Assembly (NCBI RefSeq): GCF_964340395.1
Contig: NC_135556.1
Coordinates: forward strand, 6,356,001 to 6,420,000
Direction of reading: 5' to 3'
DNA length: 64,000 nucleotides
Source: Glandiceps talaboti
Lineage: Eukaryota; Hemichordata; Enteropneusta; Spengelidae
The notes beneath the pieces are model-generated. The model was not told the origin of the DNA, ran no database searches, and saw nothing but the letters and a program-made list of their open reading frames with translations. This document shows positions 11,301 to 23,974 of this stretch, in pieces. Numbering within the stretch: position 1 is the stretch's first letter; each line of letters starts with the position of its first letter. Position numbers and translations under genes: made by a program.

Positions 11301-12545
11301 ACAGACTACACTCGAAAGTTTTTTTTGTGTGGATTTCCAAGCCTCAACAAAGTAGAAAACGGGTGGAAACTTGTAAGGGCCTGTTTCCAAAATTTACCAG
11401 ATGTTTACAGAATGCCGACAAATCACGCATCCATGAACAACATTATCACCGCGACTTTTGGCGACCCATACTGAAAAAATATACCGAGAAAAAAATACTA
11501 ACCGGGTTTGTCCTAGTTTCACAGCCGGTGTCGGAACGTAATAATTACAGTAGTCGTCGTCGTCGTCGTCCACCTCAAGTCGCTAGTCGGCAGACAACTT
11601 CCAAGACGGCTTCTGGTGTCTGCAGGTATCAATTTCAAGTTATCTCCCAGGTTTAGTCTTCGGATGTCCCATGAAGGTCCCAAAACTTGTTCCAAAGATG
11701 CTACCATACACTTGTTAGGCTGTTTTCCGACGGCGACTACCACTGTCAGTGTGACATGTCCCCACTTTCATCGCTGATGGCGATGCATGTTAGAGCCCAA
11801 TTTCACTACAAAAAAAACATTATAAGTCACTGTTGAGATTAGTATAGCAGTCAACTATGCTATCACTTGGCAAGAACAAGTTGACGGCCCGTTTCAAAAG
11901 GAGACTAGCTGCATTCTGCCTTCACTGTAGTAATACCATTGTTAGAGTCACATGTACACGTACGTATACGGTATATTCTATTTGGAAAAGTCACTGCGTC
12001 ACACTGCCATGCCACCATCGCATTTACACTCGATCATAACACCCTTTTAAACCTTGCAAATTTCTACAAAACATTTCTTCAAATACTTTCGAGTATAGAA
12101 AGTCAAATATGGTTGTCGATGAAGTTGCATGGGTAAAAACAGGCGAAAAATACGGATTTTAAGAATGGCTACGGGAACGCTAGTACACTTACCCAACATC
12201 TCAAATTGGCCGCCTGCCTCGTTCTGAGATATATGAACCTTGACCTCCACGCCGTACCCGTACCCGTGAAGCCTTCCGACGCGACGCAGGGAGGTTTCGA
12301 TACAAATTTCTCTTTAAACGGACGAAATAATAGTAACATTACAATTCAAAATGCGAGTGAAGGTATATTTGTATCTTGTAAATTTAGAAACCTTAGAAAT
12401 TATCAAAAGTTGAAGATAAATTCTTAATTTATTTTGGCTGAAATACTACAAAATGACAAATTCAAAAATGCTACAAGATCAAGGGTGCTAATATGAGTAA
12501 TGTCTTCATCGTTTACTTAATTACAACCAATCGATCGGTCGATTA
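8334..12545 (+). repeat. Copy B: inner part of the left palindrome arm
   Basis: Direct copy of 1-4,212 at an offset of 8,333 bp, and inverted partner of 16,602 to about 22,453. It ends at the TA that precedes the central element (GATCGGTCGAT-TA). It contains the Crypton-like ORF, the MITE-like pair and the internal direct repeats, and is otherwise non-coding. Confidence 0.95.
9874..10059 (+). CDS. Crypton-derived-like N-terminal ORF, copy B
   Basis: This is the direct duplicate of the ORF at 1,541-1,726, with one residue change near the start (M-S-D-S-S instead of M-S-G-S-S). The frame is conserved across three copies, but so is the surrounding non-coding sequence, so conservation here reflects recent duplication and not selection. 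Confidence 0.4.
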   Translation: MSDSSETTTTSSSQHECFARFIKISEEELANIVSGKDSKKTKTVIKTAVGILENYLLLGQL

Positions 12546-13150
12546 CGGCGGCCCACAGGTGACAGACGAAAACTAAATTTGTGCTATAAATAATTGATTT
12601 TTGAGGGCAAAATATTTAATAAAAGGATAACTCTTTTATTTCATACGACAAAACATTAATTTCTTGGGTCAATATAGAAATATCAAAGCAAAAAACTACA
12701 ATTTCTGTGACAAATAAATTCTTTTTACGGAGCAGAAAATTAATTTGCGAAACGAAAACTTTTATTCGTGTGGCCCAACCTTTATTTTCGAGTGATAACA
12801 TTTAAGTTGCGGGATAAAATGTAAATGTCAAGCCGGAATATTATTTTAAGTCCCTTACAATCTTATACTCTGACTGCAGAAACAACATTTGTCACCATAC
12901 AACCTCCTTTTCTAATCGACGAGATTTTCTTAAAACAGGATGCAACATTAATGTTTGGGGACGAAACATTAATACGCGAGGACAAAACTTTCTTTTTGCT
13001 TGACGGAAGTTGGGCTGCATGACGGAAATTGATTATATATCCCACAATCCTCGGCACACTCTTGGCGGCTATTTCAACTTCACGACCAGCACTATATCTG
13101 ATCATGGCAAGTGGTAAACACATCAATTGTTTCCAGTGTATAATTTTTTC

Positions 13151-13151
<1 letters not shown>

Positions 13152-13227
<76 letters not shown>

Positions 13228-13265
13228 ATGTGTGTATGTATGTATGTCTCCCCCCTCTGTATGTA

Positions 13266-13316
<51 letters not shown>

Positions 13317-13569
13317 ATGTCTGGCTGTATGTGTGTATGTATGTATGTCTCCCCCTCTGTATGTCTGTCTGTCTGTCTGTCTGCCTGTCTCTATCTCTGT
13401 CTGTCTGTCTGTCTGTCTGTCTCTTCTGACTGGCTGTATGTGTTTATGTATGTATGTATGTATGTATGTATGTATGTATGTATGTATGTATGTATGTATG
13501 TATGTATGTATGTATGTATGTATGTATGACTGACTGACTGGCTGGCTGTCCGTCTCTCTCTCTCTCTCT

Positions 13570-13643
<74 letters not shown>
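13152..13643 (+). repeat. Composite TCTG / TATG / TC microsatellite
   Basis: TCTG tracts with two TATG-TCTCCCCC interruptions (13,152-13,422), a TATG tract (13,444-13,527) and a TC tract (about 13,553-13,643). All long frames here (Cys-Leu-Ser-Val, Tyr-Val-Cys-Met and Arg-Glu repeats) are microsatellite artefacts. Confidence 0.97.
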
Positions 13644-13648
<5 letters not shown>

Positions 13649-14925
13649 ATCTTTATCATCCGTTATCATAAAAATTTAAAGCACACTGTGGGAGAGGAAT
13701 CCCTCCGATACCCTCCCCACAAGCTATCATGGGTGATACTGTTTCTACCCAAATCAAAATTGAAAGAAAAAACCCTGCTGGCCAAGTATTTCAAAGTGTA
13801 GGTTACAGCCCAATGTAAGACATTTTGTTGCATCTATTTGGGTAATGAAATTTGAAATCTTATATTGTAATGTATGGACGCTGAAGTCGATTGTCACTTT
13901 TATTCTAATGCAGTGTACCATATAGCTGTACGGAAGTGGGGGTGGGTTATAATTACACATATTAAAATGTGTCGCGGGTTACGAAAATGATGGGGGGGGG
14001 GGGCTACGAAATTCTTTTGACCAAAATATTTTCTTTCCCCCCCCCCTCCCTGCCGTACATTCTAACCGTAGCCTTATGTGATGAATACCCGTGACACTAC
14101 CCAATCCATGATTAAGAGGACGCTTTAAAGTTCCACAAAGATCTTGTAAACATTTGGCATTTGAGATGAGGGACATACATGTGGGTATAATAAATCTGAT
14201 GGCACGGGTTCCTGCAACATGACAATCGCGCAAACATAATAATCACCCCCGTGTTTTGTTTTAGAAGTTAAAATGCCGCGTGAATCCATGCAATTAAAAA
14301 GTGTTTTTTCAATGTCCATAAATAAAACCAGTTATCAGTACATTGTAAATGACATTTCGTCCTATAAGTACCTTTTAAAGTTTTGGTTGTGTGTTAACGT
14401 GGGCAAAGTAGAAACGATATGAATACATAAAAACAATGGGTGAATCTCAATTATAGATCTTGATGAAACTAACTTCCTTTTTTCCAAGGGATTTTGTTTA
14501 CGGAATCTTTTGATTTCATTGCATGTAGGAGGCATCTCTGAAGTAATTCATGATAAATTGAAGAATAAGCTTACTTGGCTAAACATCGAAAAATGTCGGT
14601 TTCAAAGTATTCATTTTAGCAATAAATAGAATCAAGAAAAGATGCTATAGTTTGCAGCGTGAACAGCGCCACCAGGCGACTAAACTGAGAAAATATACAA
14701 TAGCGTCATTGATGTGTATTGTAACACAATTTTAACTTTTTAAGGACTGGTGCTTATATTAATTGTCTTTTCAAAAGTTGGAGTCCATTATCCCCATGGA
14801 AAGTGAAAATCTCATTTTTGACATCAATTTCTTATATTGGGAGCATACATCACAATACATCATGGCCTTTTGATAGTACATGTTTTGCGTGTGATTAAAG
14901 TTGGTGATTAGATCAAATTGTACAG

Positions 14926-15688
14926 AATGCTGGTGCTTCCCAAGGTTGCGTGTTGTCACCAACATTATTTTCAATTTATACTGATCACATGAGATGTAAT
15001 TCTGCAATAAGTTGTCTGTTTAAATTTGCCGATGACATGGCACTTGTTGGTCTGTTACTCGATGAAGCTCTTTAGCTGAATATTTTAAAGAATTGGTGTA
15101 AAGACAGCTTTTTAGAAATGAATGTTTCAAAAACAAAATAATTAGTTGTAGCACATAAAGTAACTGACCAATTTACACCTGTATCAATGAATGGAGACTC
15201 TGTTGAAGTTGTTACTAGTTTCAAATACCTTGGGTCAATTCTCGATGGCAAGCTCTCCTTTGCCGAAAACACAGACTATATTGCGAAAAAAGCTCAACAG
15301 AGACTATATCTCCTTAGGAAATTAAAGTCATTCGATGTCAGTCAGAACGTGCTGCAATTAGTGTATAGATCTATTATTGAAAGTGTTTTGACTTTCAATA
15401 TAATCTTTTGGTATGGTAATCTCACGGTTAAAAACAAGAGTAAACTTTGTCGTATTGTAAATACAGCAGAGAAGATCATTGGCTGTCGTCAAACAACACT
15501 GGCATGTCATTATCATACGGCAGTTAGGAAAGCCCAGAAAGTAGTCAACGATTATATGCACCCCTTGCATAATTCTTTCACTATTAAAGCTCCCATCTGG
15601 TCGCCGTCACAGAATGCTTCTTGCAAGGAAAAACCTTTTTAAAAAATCGTTCGTTCCAACAGCTGTGTCTATTTTAAACTCACTGTAA
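14926..15688 (+). pseudogene. L2-like LINE reverse transcriptase fragment, disrupted (central element)
   Basis: The RT palm enters at ASQGCVLSPTLFSIY, followed by the catalytic KFADDMAL. In-frame stops follow at 15,073 and 15,139. The frame is then open through SFKYLGSILDGKLSF, IAKKAQQRLYLLRKLKSF and ESVLTFNIIFWYGNL. A frameshift near 15,600 moves the C-terminal RRHRMLLARKNLF and KKSFVPTAVSILNSL into another frame, ending at TAA 15,686-15,688. This C-terminal pattern is typical of L2/CR1-group LINEs. The endonuclease and N-terminal RT are missing. The same stops and frameshift are present in the copy at 46,993-47,755, so the element was already dead before the host element was duplicated. Confidence 0.85.
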
Positions 15689-15826
15689 AGTCCTTTTAAA
15701 CTCACTGTATGTATATGTATATGTATATATCGTACTTGTGTAAATTGTTTGTAAATTGTGTTTTGAGCCGAAAGACAAATTTCCGGATAATAAATTTATT
15801 GAATTGAATTGAATTGAATTGAATTG
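15689..15826 (+). mobile_element. L2-like LINE 3' UTR with ATTGAA tail
   Basis: Ends with GCCGAAAGACAAATTTCCGG, AATAATAAATTT and about five copies of TTGAA, then runs directly into the CAGA microsatellite. Short tandem 3' tails are normal for this LINE group. Confidence 0.75.
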
Positions 15827-15996
<170 letters not shown>

Positions 15997-17411
15997 GAAA
16001 AAAAATTATACACTGGAAACAATTGATGTGTTTACCACTTGACATGATCAGATAGTGCTGGTCGCGAAGTTGAAATAGCCGCCAAGAGTGTGCCGAGGAT
16101 TGTGGGATATATAATCAATTTCCGTCATGCAGTCCAACTTCCGTCAAGCAAAAAGAAAGTTTTGTCCTCGCGTATTAATGTTTCGTCCCCAAACATTAAT
16201 GTTGCATCCTGTGTTAAGTAAATCTCGTCGATAAGAAAAGGAGGTTGTATAGTGACAAATGTTGTTTCTGCAGTCAGAGTATAAGATTGTAAGGGACTTA
16301 AAATAATATTCCGGCTTGACATTTACATTTTATCCCGCAACTTAAATGTTATCACTCGAAAATAAAGGTTGGGCCACACGAATAAAAGTTTTCGTTTCGC
16401 AAATTAATTTTCTGCTCCGTAAAAAGAATTTATTTGTCACAGAAATTGTAGTTTTTTACTTTGATATTTCTATATTGACCCAAGAAATTAATGTTTTGTC
16501 GTATGAAATAAAAGAGTTATCCTTTTATTAAATATTTTGCCCTCAAAAATCAATTATTTATAGCACAAATTTAGTTTTCGTCTGTCACCTGTGGGCCGCC
16601 GTAATCGACCGATCGATTGGTTGTAATTAAGTAAACGATGAAGACATTACTCATATTAGCACCCTTGATCTTGTAGCATTTTTGAATTTGTCATTTTGTA
16701 GTATTTCAGCCAAAATAAATTAAGAATTTATCTTCAACTTTTGATAATTTCTAAGGTTTCTAAATTTACAAGATACAAATATACCTTCACTCGCATTTTG
16801 AATTGTAATGTTACTATTATTTCGTCCGTTTAAAGAGAAATTTGTATCGAAACCTCCCTGCGTCGCGTCGGAAGGCTTCACGGGTACGGGTACGGCGTGG
16901 AGGTCAAGGTTCATATATCTCAGAACGAGGCAGGCGGCCAATTTGAGATGTTGGGTAAGTGTACTAGCGTTCCCGTAGCCATTCTTAAAATCCGTATTTT
17001 TCGCCTGTTTTTACCCATGCAACTTCATCGACAACCATATTTGACTTTCTATACTCGAAAGTATTTGAAGAAATGTTTTGTAGAAATTTGCAAGGTTTAA
17101 AAGGGTGTTATGATCGAGTGTAAATGCGATGGTGGCATGGCAGTGTGACGCAGTGACTTTTCCAAATAGAATATACCGTATACGTACGTGTACATGTGAC
17201 TCTAACAATGGTATTACTACAGTGAAGGCAGAATGCAGCTAGTCTCCTTTTGAAACGGGCCGTCAACTTGTTCTTGCCAAGTGATAGCATAGTTGACTGC
17301 TATACTAATCTCAACAGTGACTTATAATGTTTTTTTTTGTAGTGAAATTGGGCTCTAACATGCATCGCCATCAGCGATGAAAGTGGGGACATGTCACACT
17401 GACAGTGGTAG

Positions 17412-19050
17412 TGTGGTATTTGCCGACTACTGTCTTGCTGACAGTCCACACAGCCCATGGTGTAGCTGTCAGCCAGGTGGCGGATGGCGCCCTCTATGTC
17501 AGAATTGACTACGCCATCCGGATTGGCAAATACCGGCACTCGAAGGACAGACAGCAAAGTGAAAACAAGTAAGTAATTACGCTCCGTGTGATATATTTAT
17601 GTGTGGCAATTTTAGTGTGTAAATTGGTGTGACTAAATATATTGGTTGGGCTACAAGCCGTGCTGTTCAAAGTAACTTTACCCTAAAGGGAAATTACTTC
17701 ACTGGCGCTGCGACTTTTTCGAGCTTGCGTTGGAAATCGTTTATTATTTGTTGTGTGATAATTTTGTTGCCGGCTTGACAGTACGAACTGCGTCGGAGGT
17801 TTCGGATTTCAAGTCACAAAAAAGGCGACGTTTGTGTCGAATTGCTAATTGCTTCGGCGCTACGTCAATGCCGACTTGTTTCGATCTTTCTTCGTACTAG
17901 GGTACTCTCACTACGGTGACAATCTCTTTGTTACAAATTGAGCAGTGTTTCGCTAATTTGATTAGTACGAACTGCGTCGGAGAGTTCGGTTACAAGTCAT
18001 AAAAAGGCGACGTTCGTGTCAAATTGCAAAACTGCTTTGGCGCAGCGTCATATGCCGATTTGTTCCGATATTTCCTTCGTACTACGGTACCTCAATTTAG
18101 TAGAAATTGGTGTTCTTTGCTGACGAAGGACTTTCGCCGACATTGTATTTGAATTTCCCGCGACGAGTTTGTTTTCGCATAAATTAAATTGTAGTCTGAT
18201 TGATATTTGCAAATCAATTACACTCGTAGCAGTTTAGTTTATTGATGCGTGTTAGGTTTGCAGTGTGTCATTTTTTTTCTCTAATTGTGTGAAAATTAAT
18301 ATTGGAGAAGTTTTTGGTCTGCACTGAAAAATCGCCGCATTTGTAGGCTAAGCGGGCGTTGCCACGTACACACGGCGAAGTAATTTATTCGCTGTCAAAT
18401 TCTTTTGCCTGTACAGTTTTCAACGATCCACCTTTCAGTTTTGGTTGGTTACAATTTATTTAAAAGCGTACACTAACCGTCTAGAAAGTTTTCGTTTCTA
18501 ATTAATTAGTATTTCGATTGCTTTCCAAATTCTGCAAACTTTTTGTCTTTGAAACGGCCCGAGTGCACTGATACTGCAAATTTATTTTTGCACATTTCAA
18601 TAGCATCTTGTGAGCCGTCTTAGGCGATTCGTTGCATTATTTGCTTACTCCTTCTTTTGATTTGAGCTACCACTAAATTTTCCGGGGTGATTACCAATCA
18701 GTGTAGTCAACCTATTTTATTCTTGTTTTTTTGCTTTCGTCTGATTAGGAGAGGGTCGTTTGGAAACTAAATTTTTTTTGTCACTTGCTCTGGTACTTTA
18801 GTAGCCTCAGTAAAGACAGTATTTTTACACGTTCTAGATCTAAGGTATTCACGGTAATTGCCTGTTAAATTAATTTAACTTGTATATATATCTGGTACCT
18901 AGTATTTAGCAACGGTAAACAGTTTTTTTAGGACGTCTACCTGTTGGGAACGCCCTATTCAAATCTATCGAAGTTTGACGATTTACATACAGGCAGAGTC
19001 ACTTACACGTACCTTGCTTCATTTCCATAGAGTAAGGGGAAATTACTTCA
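17412..19050. mobile_element. Candidate solo LTR inserted only in copy C
   Basis: Copies A and B are uninterrupted at this site (CTAC at 3,404-3,407 in A). In copy C the site holds 1,639 extra bases that begin TGTGGTATTTGCC and end GGGGAAATTACTTCA, flanked on both sides by GTAG. TG...CA ends, a 4-bp target duplication and no coding capacity are what a solo LTR of a Ty3- or BEL-like retrotransposon leaves after recombination. Inside are two copies of an approximately 185-bp direct repeat (from 17,781 and 17,965). Strand is undetermined. Another non-autonomous element is the alternative. Confidence 0.65.
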
Positions 19051-20731
19051 GTAGTCGCCGTCGGAAAACAGCCTAACAAGTGTATGGTAGCATCTTTGGA
19101 ACAAGTTTTGGGACCTTCATGGGACATCCGAAGACTAAACCTGGGAGATAACTTGAAATTGATACCTGCAGACACCAGAAGCCGTCTTGGAAGTTGTCTG
19201 CCGACTAGCGACTTGAGGTGGACGACGACGACGACGACTACTGTAATTATTACGTTCCGACACCGGCTGTGAAACTAGGACAAACCCGGTTAGTATTTTT
19301 TTCTCGGTATATTTTTTCAGTATGGGTCGCCAAAAGTCGCGGTGATAATGTTGTTCATGGATGCGTGATTTGTCGGCATTCTGTAAACATCTGGTAAATT
19401 TTGGAAACAGGCCCTTACAAGTTTCCACCCGTTTTCTACTTTGTTGAGGCTTGGAAATCCACACAAAAAAAACTTTCGAGTGTAGTCTGTTTCTATTTTC
19501 GGCTATACTTTGTGAATAAATCAACACCTGTCAATTCCGTCTGGAGGCAATATTGTCTGTTTCAGTCAGCGAACAACTTTTTTTCTTTTTTGCCTTGGGA
19601 GTGAGAATTTAATTCTGTAGCTAGTTCCAATTTGTAGGGACTTTGGCGACATCGGCAAATATAACCCTGTTTTTTATGGTGTTTTTAAAAAAAATGTACA
19701 GCCGTTAATTGTCACTGACTGTTCATTTGCTGTCCACATAGCTGCTCTTTCCTTTGTCAAAAAATGACAGGGAGAGTGGTATAGTGTACACCTGTTGACT
19801 GACAATGTGGGCAATAGCGTACATTTGTTGACAAGGGACTAGCCGCACTGTACAAGATTTTACCCACAACTCTCACTGATTTGTACTGTTGGACATCAGC
19901 ACCTTGAAGTCAGACAAATCTCACCTGTGTACAGGATTTTGTACAAATATTGTTGCCATTCTCAAAATGTAGAATTTACACTGATGAGTTTCTGAATATA
20001 TATTTTCATTGGTTCTGTTATCAATGATTTGTTGTAGAAGGAGTAGCAATTTTAGAAATTTGTCAACAGATTTTCTTGAAAGACATGCAAAATATTTTCC
20101 ACAAAACTAAGGAAATATATATGCACCTGTTAATGTGTTTGCCAAAGATATAGATTTATTTGAATAGGTATGACAAAAGAAATTTACATACTGAAACTCA
20201 TCATACACACTGTCTACCCAAGTGATTGATACTTTGACATTGAAAAGTGTTTTATTCACAGTACATGCTTCATTTACTTGTTAGCACATTTTATGCAAAA
20301 ATTAAATGTAGAACTTTATTTTTGATTCCCAAAGTACTTTTGTTACATATTAATTAAGCATAATTACCATGCCTAAAATGTTGACAAATATGGGTTACTG
20401 AAGAAGTTATAAAATAAGGAACTTCCAAGCATACCAATCAGAGAGAGTTGTGGGTAAGATATTGTACAGTGAGTCGGTCACACAAAAACAGTCTCAGAAA
20501 CGAGACTGTTTTGGTTTCCCCCGAGGGCAAAACCTGATTGGAAATGAAACTGTTTTAGTGGGACTGGCTGGTCCCGAGGGGAAACAAACTCGTGCTATCA
20601 CCCAAATAATGTCAGTCAACATGTGTTTTATAACACCAAACAAGAATCATACACCACAGCACACTAAAATAATTATAACAAACTTCTCCAGCAAGCAAGC
20701 AGAGTTTGTTTGCATTGTGTACAATAACCTT

Positions 20732-20917
20732 TTAGAGTTGTCCCAATAACAAATAGTTCTCCAAAATACCAACCGCTGTCTTGATTACAGTCTTTGTTTT
20801 TTTAGAGTCTTTTCCAGAGACAATGTTGGCCAGCTCTTCTTCTGAAATTTTGATGAATCGAGCAAAACATTCATGTTGGCTGCTGCTTGTGGTCGTAGTT
20901 TCAGACGAGTCAGACAT
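20732..20917 (-). CDS. Crypton-derived-like N-terminal ORF, inverted copy C
   Basis: Inverted duplicate of the same ORF, carrying the copy-B variant (M-S-D-S-S). As in A and B, no catalytic recombinase domain lies downstream in the unit. Confidence 0.4.
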   Translation of the reverse strand: MSDSSETTTTSSSQHECFARFIKISEEELANIVSGKDSKKTKTVIKTAVGILENYLLLGQL

Positions 20918-23062
20918 GTTTACAATTTGTTGTTCTTTGAAAATATCGTCATTATTCGCGTGCATATATGATGTCATCATGAGGTTCTAATCAATAGAGC
21001 TAGGGACTAGTTCCATTAATTAGTGCCTGCTACATCATTTATCGTAGAACAGCACGAGAATGGTCCATAACATGTGATGTAGCATTGACCAATCACAACC
21101 GAGAGTTGAGTATGCAGTGTTATAATGTTTAATACTGGGGTCGTACATTGTTTATTTTTACAACAAATTTTGTAGTTAGTAAACATTCATTGATAGTTTA
21201 CCTCTACCCAGTACCTGCTTTGCTGAACAGTAAAGCAGCTCCCCTGGAGTCCATCTATTGTCTTAGAAATTATATTATTTGCCCCCTTATTCAGAGATTA
21301 ATTTTTTGAGGTTCTATTAAAGAATTAGTGATTGCAATCTCTGAATTTCCAATTTCTGTTTTCAAATAGTTTCGCCATATTTGCTGTTTTTTCTGTCGAA
21401 GTGATAATAGTTGGATGTAAACTAAATAAATTGCCCCGTTGTCTGTGTTGATTGGAGCACTCTTGGAAGTTGTGTGCTAACTAGCGACTTCAAGTGAATG
21501 ACTACTCCTGTAATTATTATGTATACTTCCGACACCTGTTGTGAAACTAGGACAAACCCAGCCATAATCACAGAAGCTTGGTAAGATACACGAGTATTTT
21601 ACCAGGCAAAAAGAGATACCTGCTTTATAGTAATAAGATAAGATCATGAAAGACCACTATGGCACATACAATTTCTTTGTAGGGGTTGGTCTTAGGTGCA
21701 ATAGTTGTAGCTTTGTTTTTATTTATAATACTTTTTAAATTCTTTTTTATGTTTTATTTTGTGTGACTCAACAAGTTTCATTTTTAGTTTTTATTTCTTA
21801 TGGGGTTTGCAAAGAAAACAAAGCTACAATTCTATTATTGAACAAGGCCAGTCTAAAATCTCTTGGCAATTATCTCCCATGATTTTCTCATAAAAACAGT
21901 CAATCATTAACTTCAGCTATTGTTGCAATTGCAAAATTCACTACGTAAGTACTCGAATATACCCATATTTGATTCAAAATGGCAATAAGTACTCAGTAGT
22001 GGTTTGGAGTCCTAGGCAGCCATTACGACATTGTTCTAGTACATGGAGCATGCACAGTATTAGTCAACATGTCCACCGAATTTGAAAATTTAGCTGTAAC
22101 GTTGAGAATATAGTACGATTTCCACTTGAAAATAACATTTAGTAAGCATTAATGTGATCGAGAGCGACACGTATATACCGGTAGACTAAGACATAGGATA
22201 TGCTCAAATTTCAAAGAGGTGGGCGATATTGTCTACAAAAAGACAGTTTGAACAGGATCCTGGACACATTTTTTATAGGAGCTTACACATGATTGATCTG
22301 TAGCAGTTCTAGCGGAGGACTGAGAGTGACGTAGTGAAACCGCTACTGTACTGTACTAGGTTGATGTTTGCTTTACAAAATGTTTCATCTTAATTTTGTT
22401 GAAAATGAAAACTAGGGATGTGTATTTTTGATTATGTATTGTTACATCTATCACAAAATAATTGACAACAACATAAATACTCAGGTACATGTGAAGTTGT
22501 GTTATCTGTCTAACAGACAACACCCAAAATGGAATGAGCAGTGGGGGGGGGGTGTAATTTGTAATTCTGACAAATAATTACAGATCACAGCAGATCATAG
22601 CATCAAGAATGTAGGAATTTCCAAGCAATGTCAACAGTACTTGACATGGTACATGTATAGCATTTACAGAAGATATAGTCTAACCTTGCAGGTCTAGCGA
22701 AATGTCCTGTAAAATTTACAGAAGATATAGTCTAACCTTGCAAGTCCAGCGAAATGTCCTGTAAAATTTACAGAAGATATAGTCTAACCTTGCAAATCTA
22801 GCGAAATGTCTTGTACAATTCCCAGAAGATATAGTCTAACCTTGCATGTCTAGCGAAATGTTCTGTAAAATTTACAGAAGATATAGTCTAACCTTGCAAA
22901 TCTAGCGAAATGTCTTGTACAATTTCCAGAAGATATAGTCTAACCTTGCATGTCTAGCGAAATGTTCTGTAAAATTTACAGAAGATATTTAACGTGATTT
23001 AACGTGATTTAACGTGATTGCCATAGTTGTAAATTAACCATGGCAAGAAAGGGAAGAAAGCC

Positions 23063-23974
23063 TCAAAGGCTCATATAATCCCTTGTATTGTTCATGTACT
23101 GGTCCAGTCTAATTTTAAAGTCCACAATAGTTTTGGCTTGGATGATGTGTTCTGGTAAATTGTTCCATTGAGATATGACACGCTGAGAGAAGAAATATTT
23201 CCTAGTATCCAGTCTAACTGTAGATTTAACAAGTTTTAGTGAGTGTCCTCTTGTCCTGCTGGTTTGGTGAAGTTTAAATAGTAGCTCATAGTCACTTTTA
23301 TCAAATCCCTTGATTAAACGAAACACTTGAATCAAGTCACCTCTCCGCCTTCGTTCTTCCAAAGTGGTTATATTTAGTGTTCTTAGTCTATCTGCATAAC
23401 TTAAATTTCTCAGTTCTGGTATCAGCTTTGTAGCTCGCCTTTGTATTTTTTCGAGAAGGTCAATGTCTTTTTTGTAGTGTGGGTTCCAAAACTGAACGGC
23501 ATATTCTATGTGTGGTCTGACTAAGGAGTTGAACAACTTCATGATGACGAATTTTGATTTGTGTGAAATGTTCCGTTTGATGATACCTAGTGTCCTGTTT
23601 GCCTTTTTAGCTGCAGCTGCACAATGATGACTGGTTTTCAATGAGTTGTGAATCAATACACCCAAATCCTTTTCTTCAGTTACTGAATTCAATGGTTTAT
23701 CATTCATGGTGTACTTGTGTGACTGGTTTGACGAACCAATGTGCATAATCTTACATTTATCTACGTTAAAAGACATTTGCCAGTCTTCAGCCCATGTAGA
23801 CAATCTGTTCAAATCATCTTGAAAACTGTCACAATCTGCCTGTGAGTTAACATTTGAACACAGCTTGGTATCATCTGCAAATTTCAGTATGAAGGATTGC
23901 ACTACATCATCAATGTCGTTAATGTAAATTAAAAATAAAATGGGTCCTAGCACAGATCCTTGGGGTACACCACC
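23063..23974 (-). pseudogene. 5'-truncated CR1-type LINE reverse transcriptase, right arm
   Basis: Inverted duplicate of the fragment at 6,814-7,725 with the same translated sequence, including motif B, FADD and the C-terminal WNNLPEHI block. It is again embedded in the 52-bp minisatellite (22,661-22,989 and 23,975-24,228). Its presence in both arms shows that the LINE inserted before the inverted duplication. Confidence 0.9.

Noticed and set aside
13029-13669. Long ORFs rich in CLSV, YVCM or RE repeats (also at 15,680-16,045, 45,045-45,749 and 47,769-48,212)
   Set aside because: They are translations of TCTG, TATG and TC microsatellites in several frames, with no non-repeat coding sequence.
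17300-17557. 85-codon minus-strand ORF at the left edge of the candidate LTR
   Set aside because: It spans the insertion boundary, so it is a chance fusion of arm and insert sequence.
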